Below are positions 7,215 to 13,982 of a stretch of 51,608 nt of DNA, piece by piece. The stretch comes from Candidatus Falkowiibacteriota bacterium (GTDB lineage: Bacteria; Patescibacteriota; Patescibacteriia; Patescibacteriales; UBA12465): contig CAINDR010000018.1 of the NCBI GenBank assembly GCA_903847415.1, positions 1-51,608 on the forward strand. Reading direction: 5' to 3'. The notes beneath the pieces are model-generated. The model was not told the origin of the DNA, did no database searches, and saw only the letters and a list, made by a program, of their open reading frames with translations. The position numbers were made by a program, and so were the translations under genes. Position 1 is the stretch's first letter; every line of letters starts with the position of its first letter.

Positions 7215-7727
7215 ATGGCAGAAATGGCAGTAACAGCTCTATTGCATAAATTTATTGGTAAGGATTTTATTGTAGCCAGAGCCTCTGATTATGATGATTA
7301 TAAAAATGGCGTTGACACCGTCTTGATTGATAAAAAAACTGGTGCGGTTATTTGTGGTTTTGATGAGGTTCTTGGATCTTTTGGTGATAATGGTGGCGAG
7401 ATCAAGGAAGAAAAGATTTTGAAAAAAATGCAGTCAGGAGGAACAGCTTTGCGTTATGGAGCAACGATTGAGGAAGGCGTTTTAAAGAAAAGAAGCTTTG
7501 ATAATTTGCCAACATTTTATTTGTCGTTATCAAAGGAGGAATTAATGCTTTTACTTGAGGCATTAGTAAAAAATAATCCAGATGGAGAAGATATTGAAAA
7601 GAAGATTTTTAATAAGTTTATCTCTTTGATTAAAAAGCAAATACAAAAAAATCAGAACCTTGAATTAGATGAAAATTTAAAAAATAATTTATTATCTAGC
7701 GAGGAAATGATTAATCGACTAAATTAG
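7215..7727 (+). CDS. Unknown protein, C-terminal part of the same frameshifted gene
   Basis: The frame is open upstream of this ATG to about 7119 and encodes E-G-L-S-F-E-A-W-R-K-K-K, good evidence that ATG 7215 is internal. From 7215 there are 170 residues. The core A-L-L-H-K-F-I-G-K-D-F-I-V-A-R-A-S-D-Y-D-D-Y-K-N-G-V-D and V-L-I-D-K-K-T-G-A-V-I-C-G-F-D-E-V looks like a nuclease-like beta-alpha fold with acidic residues (D-D-Y, D-x-V, F-D-E). That resemblance is only suggestive. The C-terminus is helical and Lys/Asn-rich. It may be expressed as part of the fused product with the 6799 frame. cysS follows 15 bp later. Confidence 0.6.
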   Translation: MAEMAVTALLHKFIGKDFIVARASDYDDYKNGVDTVLIDKKTGAVICGFDEVLGSFGDNGGEIKEEKILKKMQSGGTALRYGATIEEGVLKKRSFDNLPTFYLSLSKEELMLLLEALVKNNPDGEDIEKKIFNKFISLIKKQIQKNQNLELDENLKNNLLSSEEMINRLN

Positions 7728-7742
7728 TAAATATTTTTATTT

Positions 7743-9149
7743 ATGATTAGCCCTTTATTTCTCCACAACACGCTTAGTGGTAAAAAAGAAGAATTTAAGA
7801 CCCAGTCACCTGAGGTGGGTTTGTATACTTGTGGGCCAACAGTTTACAATTTTGCCCACATTGGTAATTTGCGAACTTATATTTTTGAAGACTTATTAAA
7901 GCGCACACTATATTATCTCGGCTATCCAGTTAAACATGTAATGAATATTACTGACGTTGGTCATTTGACTGGCGATATGGATATGGGTGAAGATAAAATG
8001 GAATCCGGCGCTGCCAGAGAAGGGCGGAGCGCTTGGGAGCTGGCTTCATTTTATACTGATGCTTTTAAGTCAGATTTGAAAGCATTGAATATCATGGAGC
8101 CAGATATTTATTGTCGAGCAACTGACTATATCAAAGAACAGATTGCCTTAGTTTCTCGTCTTGAAGAAAAAGGTTTTACTTATAAAACTAGCGATGGAAT
8201 CTATTTTGACACCTCTTTAGTTTCCGATTACAACAAACTAAGTCATCTGCCACTGGAAGAACTTCAGGAGGGTGCTCGAGTTGAGAAAAATTTGGAAAAG
8301 AAAAATTTTACTGATTTTGCTCTCTGGAAATTTTCGCCAGTTGGCACGAAACGTCAAATGGAATGGGATTCTCCTTGGGGAGTTGGTTTCCCAGGATGGC
8401 ACATTGAATGCTCAGCGATGAGTTTGCGTTTGCTTTCTGGCCAATTGGATATTCATTGCGGTGGAGTTGATCATATTAATATTCACCATACCAACGAAAT
8501 CGCCCAGAGCGAAGCGGCTACTGGCGAAAGGTTTTTTAATTACTGGTTGCACGGTGCTTTTCTCATTGTTCCTGGTGGTAAGAAAATGGCCAAAAGCTCT
8601 GGAGACTTTCTCACTCTTGAAAATACTTTTATTGCTAAAAATATTGACCCTTTGGCTTATCGTTTTATGCTGCTTCAGGGGCACTACCGCAAACCAATGG
8701 AATGGCGGACGGATTCAGCGTTGAATGCTCTAAATGGACTGGAAAGTTTGCGACGACGAGTGTCTGAATTAAAGAGTGAAACTACTGGCGAAGGGAAACT
8801 TATTGAAGAATTTGTTCTTCGCTTTAAAGCCATTTTATCTGATGACTTAAACGTTCCCCAGGCTTTAGCGTTAGTACAAGAAGTTTTGAAATCTAGTGCA
8901 GACGCTAACGATCGCCTAAAAACTATTTTAAGTTTTGATCAAGTTCTTGGACTTGACTTATCTCATTCCTCAGGAGATTCTTTAGAAGTGGGTAGCTTGC
9001 CGGAAGATATCATTAAACTTCTTGATGCTCGTCGAGTGGCTAGGGATAGTAAGGATTTTTCTGAATCAGATCGCTTGCGAGAGGAAATTCGGGTTCGTGG
9101 TTTTCTGGTTGAGGATACTAAAGAGGGAGTAAAAATTAGTAAAGTATAA
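7743..9149 (+). CDS. cysS: Cysteine--tRNA ligase
   Basis: 468 residues, the usual length. It charges tRNA-Cys with cysteine in the cytosol. The class I signature is clear: Y-T-C-G-P-T-V-Y (zinc Cys, about residue 29), H-I-G-N (HIGH-type, about 39), G-W-H-I-E-C-S-A-M (second zinc Cys, about 222), H-H-T-N-E-I-A-Q (further zinc ligands) and the KMSKS-type loop K-K-M-A-K-S-S-G (about 280). The C-terminal helical domain has the A-R-x2-A-R-x-S-K-D-F-x-x-S-D-x-L-R motif. It is followed at 1 bp by dus, so they form an operon. Confidence 0.97.
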   Translation: MISPLFLHNTLSGKKEEFKTQSPEVGLYTCGPTVYNFAHIGNLRTYIFEDLLKRTLYYLGYPVKHVMNITDVGHLTGDMDMGEDKMESGAAREGRSAWELASFYTDAFKSDLKALNIMEPDIYCRATDYIKEQIALVSRLEEKGFTYKTSDGIYFDTSLVSDYNKLSHLPLEELQEGARVEKNLEKKNFTDFALWKFSPVGTKRQMEWDSPWGVGFPGWHIECSAMSLRLLSGQLDIHCGGVDHINIHHTNEIAQSEAATGERFFNYWLHGAFLIVPGGKKMAKSSGDFLTLENTFIAKNIDPLAYRFMLLQGHYRKPMEWRTDSALNALNGLESLRRRVSELKSETTGEGKLIEEFVLRFKAILSDDLNVPQALALVQEVLKSSADANDRLKTILSFDQVLGLDLSHSSGDSLEVGSLPEDIIKLLDARRVARDSKDFSESDRLREEIRVRGFLVEDTKEGVKISKV

Positions 9150-9150
9150 G

Positions 9151-10110
9151 ATGAGAGATAATTTTTGGAAAAATATTAAAAGGCCAATTCTGGCTTTAGC
9201 ACCGATGGCGGGTTTTTCAGACTCGCCTTTTCGCATAATTACAAGTGATTACGGTGCTGATATTGTTTACAGTGAAATGGCTTCAGTTGCTTCAATATTT
9301 TTTCATCAAGATGAGCTAGATCATCGCACTTTTGATATCTTAAAATTTGAACCACAACAAAAGGCAAAATATGTTGTTCAACTTTTTGGTTCAGATCCAG
9401 AACACTTTGCTGTTGCTGCCAAGTTAGTGGAGAAGGTAATAAACCCAGATGGGATTGATTTGAATTTTGGTTGTCCAGTTGGCAAAGTTATTAAGCAGGG
9501 GGCGGGTGCTGATTTAATGAAAGATTTGCCACGAGCTCGGGAAGTTATTCAGGCAGTTCTAGAAAATACGAGTCTGCCGGTTTCAATCAAGATTCGGGCG
9601 GGAGCTGGAGTAGTTTCAGCACTAGATTTTCTAAAGAATGTCTCTGATTTACCAGTGTCCGCGGTGATGATTCATGGGAGAACTTTGGCGCAAGGATTTA
9701 TTGGAGAAATTAATTGTGAATTAATTAAAGAGGCTCGCCAGTATTTCTCAGGTGTTATTTTGGCAAACGGCGGAATTAATAATTTGGCACAGGCACAAAA
9801 TATTTTAGAAAAAAGTGGTGCAGATGGCCTTGGTTTGGCACGAGGAGTTCTTGGGAGGCCATGGTTGTTTCAAGAGATAAAAGAAAACAAGGAAATTGAA
9901 TTATCCAAGTTAGAAGTTGCGACCATCGCTATTCGTCACGCCCGCCTAGAAGAAGAATTAAAAGGTTCTGGAGCGATTGTGGACTTACGTAAGCATCTTT
10001 GCTGGTATGCCCAGGGATTTTCTGGGGCAAGTCATTTACGTAGCCAATTAGTGAAAGTTTTTAATGCTCAAGAAATTGAAGACATCTTTAATGCTTGGGT
10101 GAAAGAATAA
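9151..10110 (+). CDS. dus: tRNA-dihydrouridine synthase (DusB-like)
   Basis: 319 residues. It is an FMN-dependent reductase of uridine to dihydrouridine in tRNA D-loops. Evidence: L-A-P-M-A-G-F-S-D-S-P-F-R at the N-terminus, Y-S-E-M near residue 40, V-Q-L-F-G-S-D-P, D-L-N-F-G-C-P-V-G-K-V with catalytic Cys108, I-K-I-R-A-G and V-M-I-H-G-R-T (phosphate and FMN contacts), then I-L-A-N-G-G-I. The order and length fit the DusB/bacterial Dus barrel plus C-terminal helical domain. It starts 1 bp after cysS and ends next to a tsaB-like gene, so the operon serves translation. Confidence 0.93.
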   Translation: MRDNFWKNIKRPILALAPMAGFSDSPFRIITSDYGADIVYSEMASVASIFFHQDELDHRTFDILKFEPQQKAKYVVQLFGSDPEHFAVAAKLVEKVINPDGIDLNFGCPVGKVIKQGAGADLMKDLPRAREVIQAVLENTSLPVSIKIRAGAGVVSALDFLKNVSDLPVSAVMIHGRTLAQGFIGEINCELIKEARQYFSGVILANGGINNLAQAQNILEKSGADGLGLARGVLGRPWLFQEIKENKEIELSKLEVATIAIRHARLEEELKGSGAIVDLRKHLCWYAQGFSGASHLRSQLVKVFNAQEIEDIFNAWVKE

Positions 10111-10115
10111 ATACT

Positions 10116-10517
10116 ATGAAAAAAGTAGAATTAATTTTAAGTATCGATACCGCTTCAGCGACTGAAATTATTATCCTTCTGAAAAGTGGGGATAAAATAT
10201 TGAGTCGCAAAAAATTTTTAGCGCCAAAGAAACAGGCTGAAAAATTACTACCAGCAATTGAAAAGCTAATAATTAAAAATTATTTTAGTTTGAAAGATTT
10301 GTCAGGCATTGAAGTTGTTACTCAAGGCGGAACTTTTACCAGTCTCCGCATTGGCGTCATTACCGCTAATGCCCTGTCTTTTGCTTTAGGAATTCCAGTC
10401 TTGGCGATTAATAAAGAAGGAAATCCGGTGAAGGGAGATATGCGCAGTGCTGGCGGAATAACTATTGCCGCCCCACATTATGACGCTGAGCCAAATATCG
10501 GAAAGAAGAAAGAGTAA
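10116..10517 (+). CDS. tsaB: Short TsaB-like protein (t6A tRNA modification, N-terminal lobe only)
   Basis: Start ATG 10116 (M-K-K-V-E-L-I-L-S-I-D-T-A) gives 133 residues; a GTG-type upstream start would overlap dus. The ASKHA-fold N-terminal lobe is recognisable from I-D-T-A-S-A-T and from T-Q-G-G-T-F-T-S-L-R-I-G-V-I-T-A-N-A-L, the TsaB counterpart of the G-P-G-S-F-T-G-L-R-I-G-V motif. TsaB is the partner of TsaD in making N6-threonylcarbamoyl-adenosine. Full-length TsaB has about 220-230 residues, so the second lobe is missing; the end after G-I-P-V-L-A-I-N is not conserved. Minimal TsaB-like proteins of this length would be expected to keep only the dimerisation lobe; function is inferred. 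Confidence 0.8.
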   Translation: MKKVELILSIDTASATEIIILLKSGDKILSRKKFLAPKKQAEKLLPAIEKLIIKNYFSLKDLSGIEVVTQGGTFTSLRIGVITANALSFALGIPVLAINKEGNPVKGDMRSAGGITIAAPHYDAEPNIGKKKE

Positions 10518-10527
10518 TTTTAATGAT

Positions 10528-11076
10528 ATGAAAGAATTGCTAACTTTAGTTAATGATCAGGATGAAGTAATTGGTTCCGATGTTCGCGATAATATTCACG
10601 AGAAAGGCTTGTTGCACAGAGGAGTTAGTGTTTATTTTGTTACCCCAGATAAGCAGATTATTTTTCAGCATCGATCTAAAGACAAGCGGATATATGCTGA
10701 TTTATTAGATTCAACAGTCGGCGGTGGGGTTGTGTTGGGCGACAGCTATGAAAAGACGGCAATTAAGGAAACCCTTGAAGAAACTGGCGTCGAGCTTTGT
10801 GAGAAAGATCTATTATTTATTAAAAAGTCTAAGGAACTTTTGGATGATGATAATTCTGAAAAAATTTGTAATTCTTTTGCCTCCAGGTATTTGTATGTTT
10901 ATCGTGGAAGAATGGAAGATTTAAAACCAGAAGAAGGGAAGGTTATCGGATTTGAATCTTGGCCCATCGGGAAATTGCTAAACTTAAACGAATCTGAACG
11001 AGCAAGATTTATTCCCGAAAGACTTAGATTTGTAATCCAAGATTTAGCCGATTTTATTCAAGATTTGAAACTTTAG
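10528..11076 (+). CDS. Nudix hydrolase, first of a tandem pair
   Basis: Start ATG 10528 (M-K-E-L-L) is chosen because the adjacent paralogue begins the same way; the reading frame extends upstream into the previous gene. 182 residues. The Nudix box reads G-G-V-V-L-G-D-S-Y-E-K-T-A-I-K-E-T-L-E-E (about residues 70-89). It keeps the E-E metal ligands, but has D for the first E and K for R of the consensus. The N-terminal V-N-D-Q-D-E-V-I-G and H-R-G-V-S-V-Y match isopentenyl-diphosphate isomerase/YfcD-like Nudix proteins. The substrate is unknown; nucleotide clean-up is a guess. It is cytosolic and lies 8 bp before its paralogue. Confidence 0.88.
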   Translation: MKELLTLVNDQDEVIGSDVRDNIHEKGLLHRGVSVYFVTPDKQIIFQHRSKDKRIYADLLDSTVGGGVVLGDSYEKTAIKETLEETGVELCEKDLLFIKKSKELLDDDNSEKICNSFASRYLYVYRGRMEDLKPEEGKVIGFESWPIGKLLNLNESERARFIPERLRFVIQDLADFIQDLKL

Positions 11077-11084
11077 TTAATAAT

Positions 11085-11633
11085 ATGAAAGAATTATTAA
11101 ATGTAGTAAATGAAAATGATGAAGTGATCAGCACCGAAGAACGATATAAGATCCATCAAGAAGGATTATTACACCGTGAGGTTCACGTTTATTTTATTAC
11201 TCCGGGTAGGGAGGTGGTTTGTCAACATCGTGCCAAGGATAAAGATATGTTTCCTGATTTACTAGACGCCACGGTTGGTGGTCACGTTGAAGTTGGTGAT
11301 AGTTATGAAAAAACCGCAATCAAAGAAACCCAAGAAGAAACAGGCGTTGCGATTAGCGAAAATGATTTAATTTTTATCAGTAAAAATGAGTTTAATTATC
11401 ACGACAATGTGACTGGGAAAATTAACCATAATTTTTTGTCTCGTTACCTTTATGTTTATCGTGGTAAATTTGAAGATCTCCAATTGGAGGAGGGAAAGGC
11501 TATTGGTTTTGAGCTTTGGAAAATTGAAGAGTTGAAAAATTTGGATGAACAAGGAAAGAAGCGATTTATTTTGCCAATCTATGATTTTATGAGTAAAGAC
11601 CTGACAGAATTTATTAAAGATTTAAAACTATAA
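11085..11633 (+). CDS. Nudix hydrolase, second of a tandem pair
   Basis: 182 residues, the same length as its neighbour and clearly paralogous along the whole length (shared M-K-E-L-L, H-x-E-G-L-L-H-R, Q-H-R-x-K-D-K, D-S-Y-E-K-T-A-I-K-E-T and F-I-K-D-L-K-L/F-I-Q-D-L-K-L ends). The Nudix box is G-H-V-E-V-G-D-S-Y-E-K-T-A-I-K-E-T-Q-E-E, closer to the consensus than that of copy 1 (G-H-V-E rather than G-V-V-L). The pair arose by tandem duplication and has diverged. It is followed 4 bp later by a deoxyribosyltransferase-like gene. Confidence 0.88.
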   Translation: MKELLNVVNENDEVISTEERYKIHQEGLLHREVHVYFITPGREVVCQHRAKDKDMFPDLLDATVGGHVEVGDSYEKTAIKETQEETGVAISENDLIFISKNEFNYHDNVTGKINHNFLSRYLYVYRGKFEDLQLEEGKAIGFELWKIEELKNLDEQGKKRFILPIYDFMSKDLTEFIKDLKL

Positions 11634-11637
11634 ATTT

Positions 11638-12054
11638 ATGAAAATTGTTATTTGTGGGAGTATGAAATTCTCTGAGGAGATGCTTGATTTAAAGTTAAAA
11701 TTAAATTCTTTAGGCTTTAATCAAGTAGTAGTTCCTCGAAATACCGAAAAATACGCTATTAAAGAAAAACAATTCGAAGTAAGTAGTGAATCCGTGAAAA
11801 ACAAAATTGATCACGATTTAATCAGAGAGTATTATCAAGAAATTAATTCGGCGGATGCTGTTCTGATTGCTAATTATGACAAGAATGGCGTTAAAAATTA
11901 TGTCGGCGGTAACTCTTTTCTGGAGGCAGCCTTTGCGCACGTCTTAAATAAGAGGCTCTATTTTCTCAATGACATTCCTGAAATGAGCTATAGCGATGAG
12001 ATGAAAGCACTCCAACCAATTATTTTAAATGGCGATTTAAATCAAATAAAATAA
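11638..12054 (+). CDS. Nucleoside 2-deoxyribosyltransferase-like protein
   Basis: 138 residues. Begins K-I-V-I-C-G-S-M-K-F, a first strand typical of the nucleoside 2-deoxyribosyltransferase fold (compare I-Y-L-A-G-P/C-G-S). Later S-A-D-A-V-L-I-A-N-Y-D resembles the 'aDavvA' strand, and G-G-N-S-F-L-E-A-A-F-A-H (about residues 88-99) resembles the 'GtxxElgyA' helix holding the catalytic Glu. The C-terminal Y-F-L-N-D-I-P matches the next strand. Similarity is at superfamily level, so base exchange or nucleotide hydrolysis cannot be assigned. Position right after two Nudix genes and before a terminator suggests a nucleotide-handling set. Confidence 0.6.
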   Translation: MKIVICGSMKFSEEMLDLKLKLNSLGFNQVVVPRNTEKYAIKEKQFEVSSESVKNKIDHDLIREYYQEINSADAVLIANYDKNGVKNYVGGNSFLEAAFAHVLNKRLYFLNDIPEMSYSDEMKALQPIILNGDLNQIK

Positions 12055-12074
12055 TTCTAAAAATATTATAAAGC

Positions 12075-12105
12075 AAAAAAATCCTCCCTCTTGGGAGGTT
12101 TTTTT
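12075..12105 (+). terminator. Intrinsic terminator after the deoxyribosyltransferase-like gene
   Basis: Stem CCTCCC (12083-12088) pairs with GGGAGG (12093-12098) around TCTT. It is flanked by A-run and T-run (seven T), about 28 bp after the stop. Confidence 0.9.
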
Positions 12106-12146
12106 ATTTCAAAACTCCTTCAAAGTTTTCCACAGGGTAAAATTTG

Positions 12147-12175
12147 TTGACGCCTGGGGGCTGGTGGGGTATAAT
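12147..12175 (+). promoter_or_regulatory. Promoter of the mraZ/dcw operon
   Basis: TTGACG (12147-12152), 17-bp spacer, perfect TATAAT (12170-12175). The spacer is unusually G-rich. This is the expected site for the division-cluster promoter controlled by MraZ. Confidence 0.85.
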
Positions 12176-12185
12176 AACACTTGAA

Positions 12186-12211
12186 AGGTGAATTGTGGTG
12201 ACAGGTGGTGA
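12186..12211 (+). promoter_or_regulatory. MraZ operator (three direct repeats)
   Basis: Three hexamers AGGTGA (12186), TGGTGA (12196) and TGGTGA (12206) are spaced exactly 10 bp apart, between the -10 box and the mraZ start. MraZ is known to bind tandem G-T-G-G-(G/T)-type repeats with 4-bp spacers in front of its own gene. The position overlaps the transcribed leader, so repression of the operon is the likely effect. Confidence 0.8.
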
Positions 12212-12225
12212 ATTTTAAAAAATAT

Positions 12226-12657
12226 ATGTTCATCGGCGAATACAATCACAACCTAGATGACAAAGGACGCTTAGCAATTCCTGCGAAGTTTCGGGCCATC
12301 TTAAAAAAAGGTGCGGTAGTTACCAAAGGCTTGGATAACTGCCTGTTTTTGTATTCCAAAGAACAGTTTGAAATCATTGCTCAAAAATTTGCAAGCCTAC
12401 CAATTAGCCAAGCAAAAGCACGCGCCTTTGCTCGTCATATGTTGGCTGGAGCAATGGATGTTGATTTTGATGTTCAGGGGAGAATTAATTTACCAGAGTA
12501 CTTACGAGTTTTTGCTGGCTTAAAAAAAAGTACGATTGTTGCCGGACTATACAACCGTTTAGAAATTTGGGATGAACGCCAGTGGAATAATTATAAAGCT
12601 AGTGCTGAAAAAAATAGTAACGCGATTGCTGAAGAGCTTGGCGATTTGGGAATTTAA
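12226..12657 (+). CDS. mraZ: Transcriptional regulator MraZ
   Basis: Start ATG 12226 (M-F-I-G-E-Y-N-H-N-L-D-D-K-G-R) is the standard MraZ start; upstream GTG codons lie inside the operator. 143 residues. Two SpoVT/AbrB-like halves each hold the D-x-K/Q-G-R motif: D-D-K-G-R-L-A-I-P-A-K-F-R near residue 11, and D-V-Q-G-R-I-N-L-P-E-Y-L near residue 83. MraZ forms a ring that binds the repeated operator upstream and controls the division and cell-wall operon. The gene precedes rsmH by 3 bp as in most bacteria. Confidence 0.95.
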   Translation: MFIGEYNHNLDDKGRLAIPAKFRAILKKGAVVTKGLDNCLFLYSKEQFEIIAQKFASLPISQAKARAFARHMLAGAMDVDFDVQGRINLPEYLRVFAGLKKSTIVAGLYNRLEIWDERQWNNYKASAEKNSNAIAEELGDLGI

Positions 12658-12660
12658 TTT

Positions 12661-13587
12661 ATGTATTCCCATATTTCAGTAATGTTGCCAGAAGTTCTTG
12701 AATATTTAAAACCGAAAACAGGAGAGAGAATTTTTGATGGAACTTTGGGTGGAGCAGGTTATTCACTTGCGATTGCCAAGGCTGTTGGCCCCACCGGCGA
12801 AGTCTTTGCCACCGATTTGGATTTATTAGCAATTAATAATGCCAAAAAACGTGCCAAAGAAGAGGGAATTAAAAATTTGAATGTTATCAACGATAACTTT
12901 GGTAATCTGGCGGAAATTGCTTCTGAATTTGGTCCTTTTGACGGAGCGGTATTTGATCTCGGACTTTCCTCCGCACAGCTTGATGACGAAGAACGAGGTT
13001 TTTCTTTTCAAGGGGATCGACCACTTTCCATGTCGTTTAATGCTGATAATGCTGAAGGGGAGGAGACAGAAAATATTCTTCGTTATTACAATTTATTAAA
13101 ATTAACGGAAATATTTCGCGTTTATGGTGATGAACCAAAAGCCTATTATGCCGCCAAGCTAATTGTTGAATATCGTAAACAGAAGCCAATCAAAACCACT
13201 GGTGATTTATTAGAGGCTTTGGCACCAATCATGAAAGGTTATCACCGCACAAATCCGGCGACCAGAATTTTTCAGGCGCTGAGAATTGAAACCAATAAAG
13301 AATATAAAAATTTAGAAAATGCGCTAGCCGCTTTACCGAATGCTTTGAAACCAGGAGCGAGAGTGGTGTTCGTTTCTTTCCATAGTGGGGAAGATCGAAT
13401 TATTAAAAATTTCTTTCGTCAAGAAAGCCAAGATTGCATCTGTCCATCTCGAGCCCTGCTTTGTTCTTGTGGTCACAAAGCTACTCTAAAAATTATCACT
13501 AAAAAACCGCTTATCCCAAGTAACCAAGAAAGTGCTGAAAATCCACGAGCCCGTAGTTCTAAACTCCGAGCTGCAATCAGAATCTAA
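12661..13587 (+). CDS. rsmH: 16S rRNA (cytosine(1402)-N(4))-methyltransferase
   Basis: 308 residues, the normal length. The SAM-binding motif I-F-D-G-T-L-G-G-A-G-Y-S is near residues 24-35 and D-L-G-L-S-S-A-Q-L-D near 100. The C-terminal signature A-L-R-I-E-T-N-K-E, V-V-F-V-S-F-H-S-G-E-D-R and the end N-P-R-A-R-S-S-K-L-R-A are all present. It methylates N4 of C1402 in 16S rRNA. The insert C-I-C-P-S-R-A-L-L-C-S-C-G-H has four cysteines, as in many homologues. It lies directly downstream of mraZ and upstream of an ftsL-like gene. Confidence 0.96.
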   Translation: MYSHISVMLPEVLEYLKPKTGERIFDGTLGGAGYSLAIAKAVGPTGEVFATDLDLLAINNAKKRAKEEGIKNLNVINDNFGNLAEIASEFGPFDGAVFDLGLSSAQLDDEERGFSFQGDRPLSMSFNADNAEGEETENILRYYNLLKLTEIFRVYGDEPKAYYAAKLIVEYRKQKPIKTTGDLLEALAPIMKGYHRTNPATRIFQALRIETNKEYKNLENALAALPNALKPGARVVFVSFHSGEDRIIKNFFRQESQDCICPSRALLCSCGHKATLKIITKKPLIPSNQESAENPRARSSKLRAAIRI

Positions 13588-13609
13588 AATTATTTTTCGA
13601 ATTTTATTT

Positions 13610-13963
13610 ATGATCGTCACTAAAAAAACCACAAACTTAAAACATCCTTATCATGGTGCTAGAAAAAATAGCAAACCTTCTTCTTTTTTTCGCTATGTAA
13701 ATACTGCTTTGTTTTCTGTTTTTTTGATGATTGGGTTTTATTATTTGGTTAGCGCAAATGACTTGGTTGTTAAAGGGGTTGTGATGCAAGGTTTGAAAAA
13801 TCAAGCAAAAAATTTAGACGAAGATAAGAGGGTTTATGAAAACAAAATTCTTGCCTTGCAATCTTATGGGAGTCTTAAGGTGAGAGTGCAAAGTTTGAAT
13901 ATGGTGGCAGTGGGTAATGTTGACTATTTAACTATTAAAAATCCAAACTTTGCCAAAAAATAG
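13610..13963 (+). CDS. FtsL-like division protein
   Basis: Start ATG 13610 gives 117 residues; the longer frame would overlap rsmH. A basic cytoplasmic tail (K-H-P-Y-H-G-A-R-K-N-S-K) is followed by one membrane helix (about residues 29-48) and a periplasmic coiled-coil-like stretch (L-K-N-Q-A-K-N-L-D-E-D-K-R-V-Y-E-N-K-I-L-A-L-Q-S). It ends with a short beta segment (V-D-Y-L-T-I-K). Sequence identity to FtsL is too low to see by eye, but topology, length and the position between rsmH and ftsI are those of ftsL. FtsL would link FtsB/FtsQ with the septal transpeptidase. Confidence 0.7.
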   Translation: MIVTKKTTNLKHPYHGARKNSKPSSFFRYVNTALFSVFLMIGFYYLVSANDLVVKGVVMQGLKNQAKNLDEDKRVYENKILALQSYGSLKVRVQSLNMVAVGNVDYLTIKNPNFAKK

Positions 13964-13982
13964 TTTCTTCTGAATAAAATAT

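Noticed and set aside
8412-8684. Minus-strand frame inside cysS
   Set aside because: Shadow of a well-supported gene.
12205-12225. GTG start for MraZ
   Set aside because: It lies within the MraZ operator; the standard start M-F-I-G-E-Y follows.
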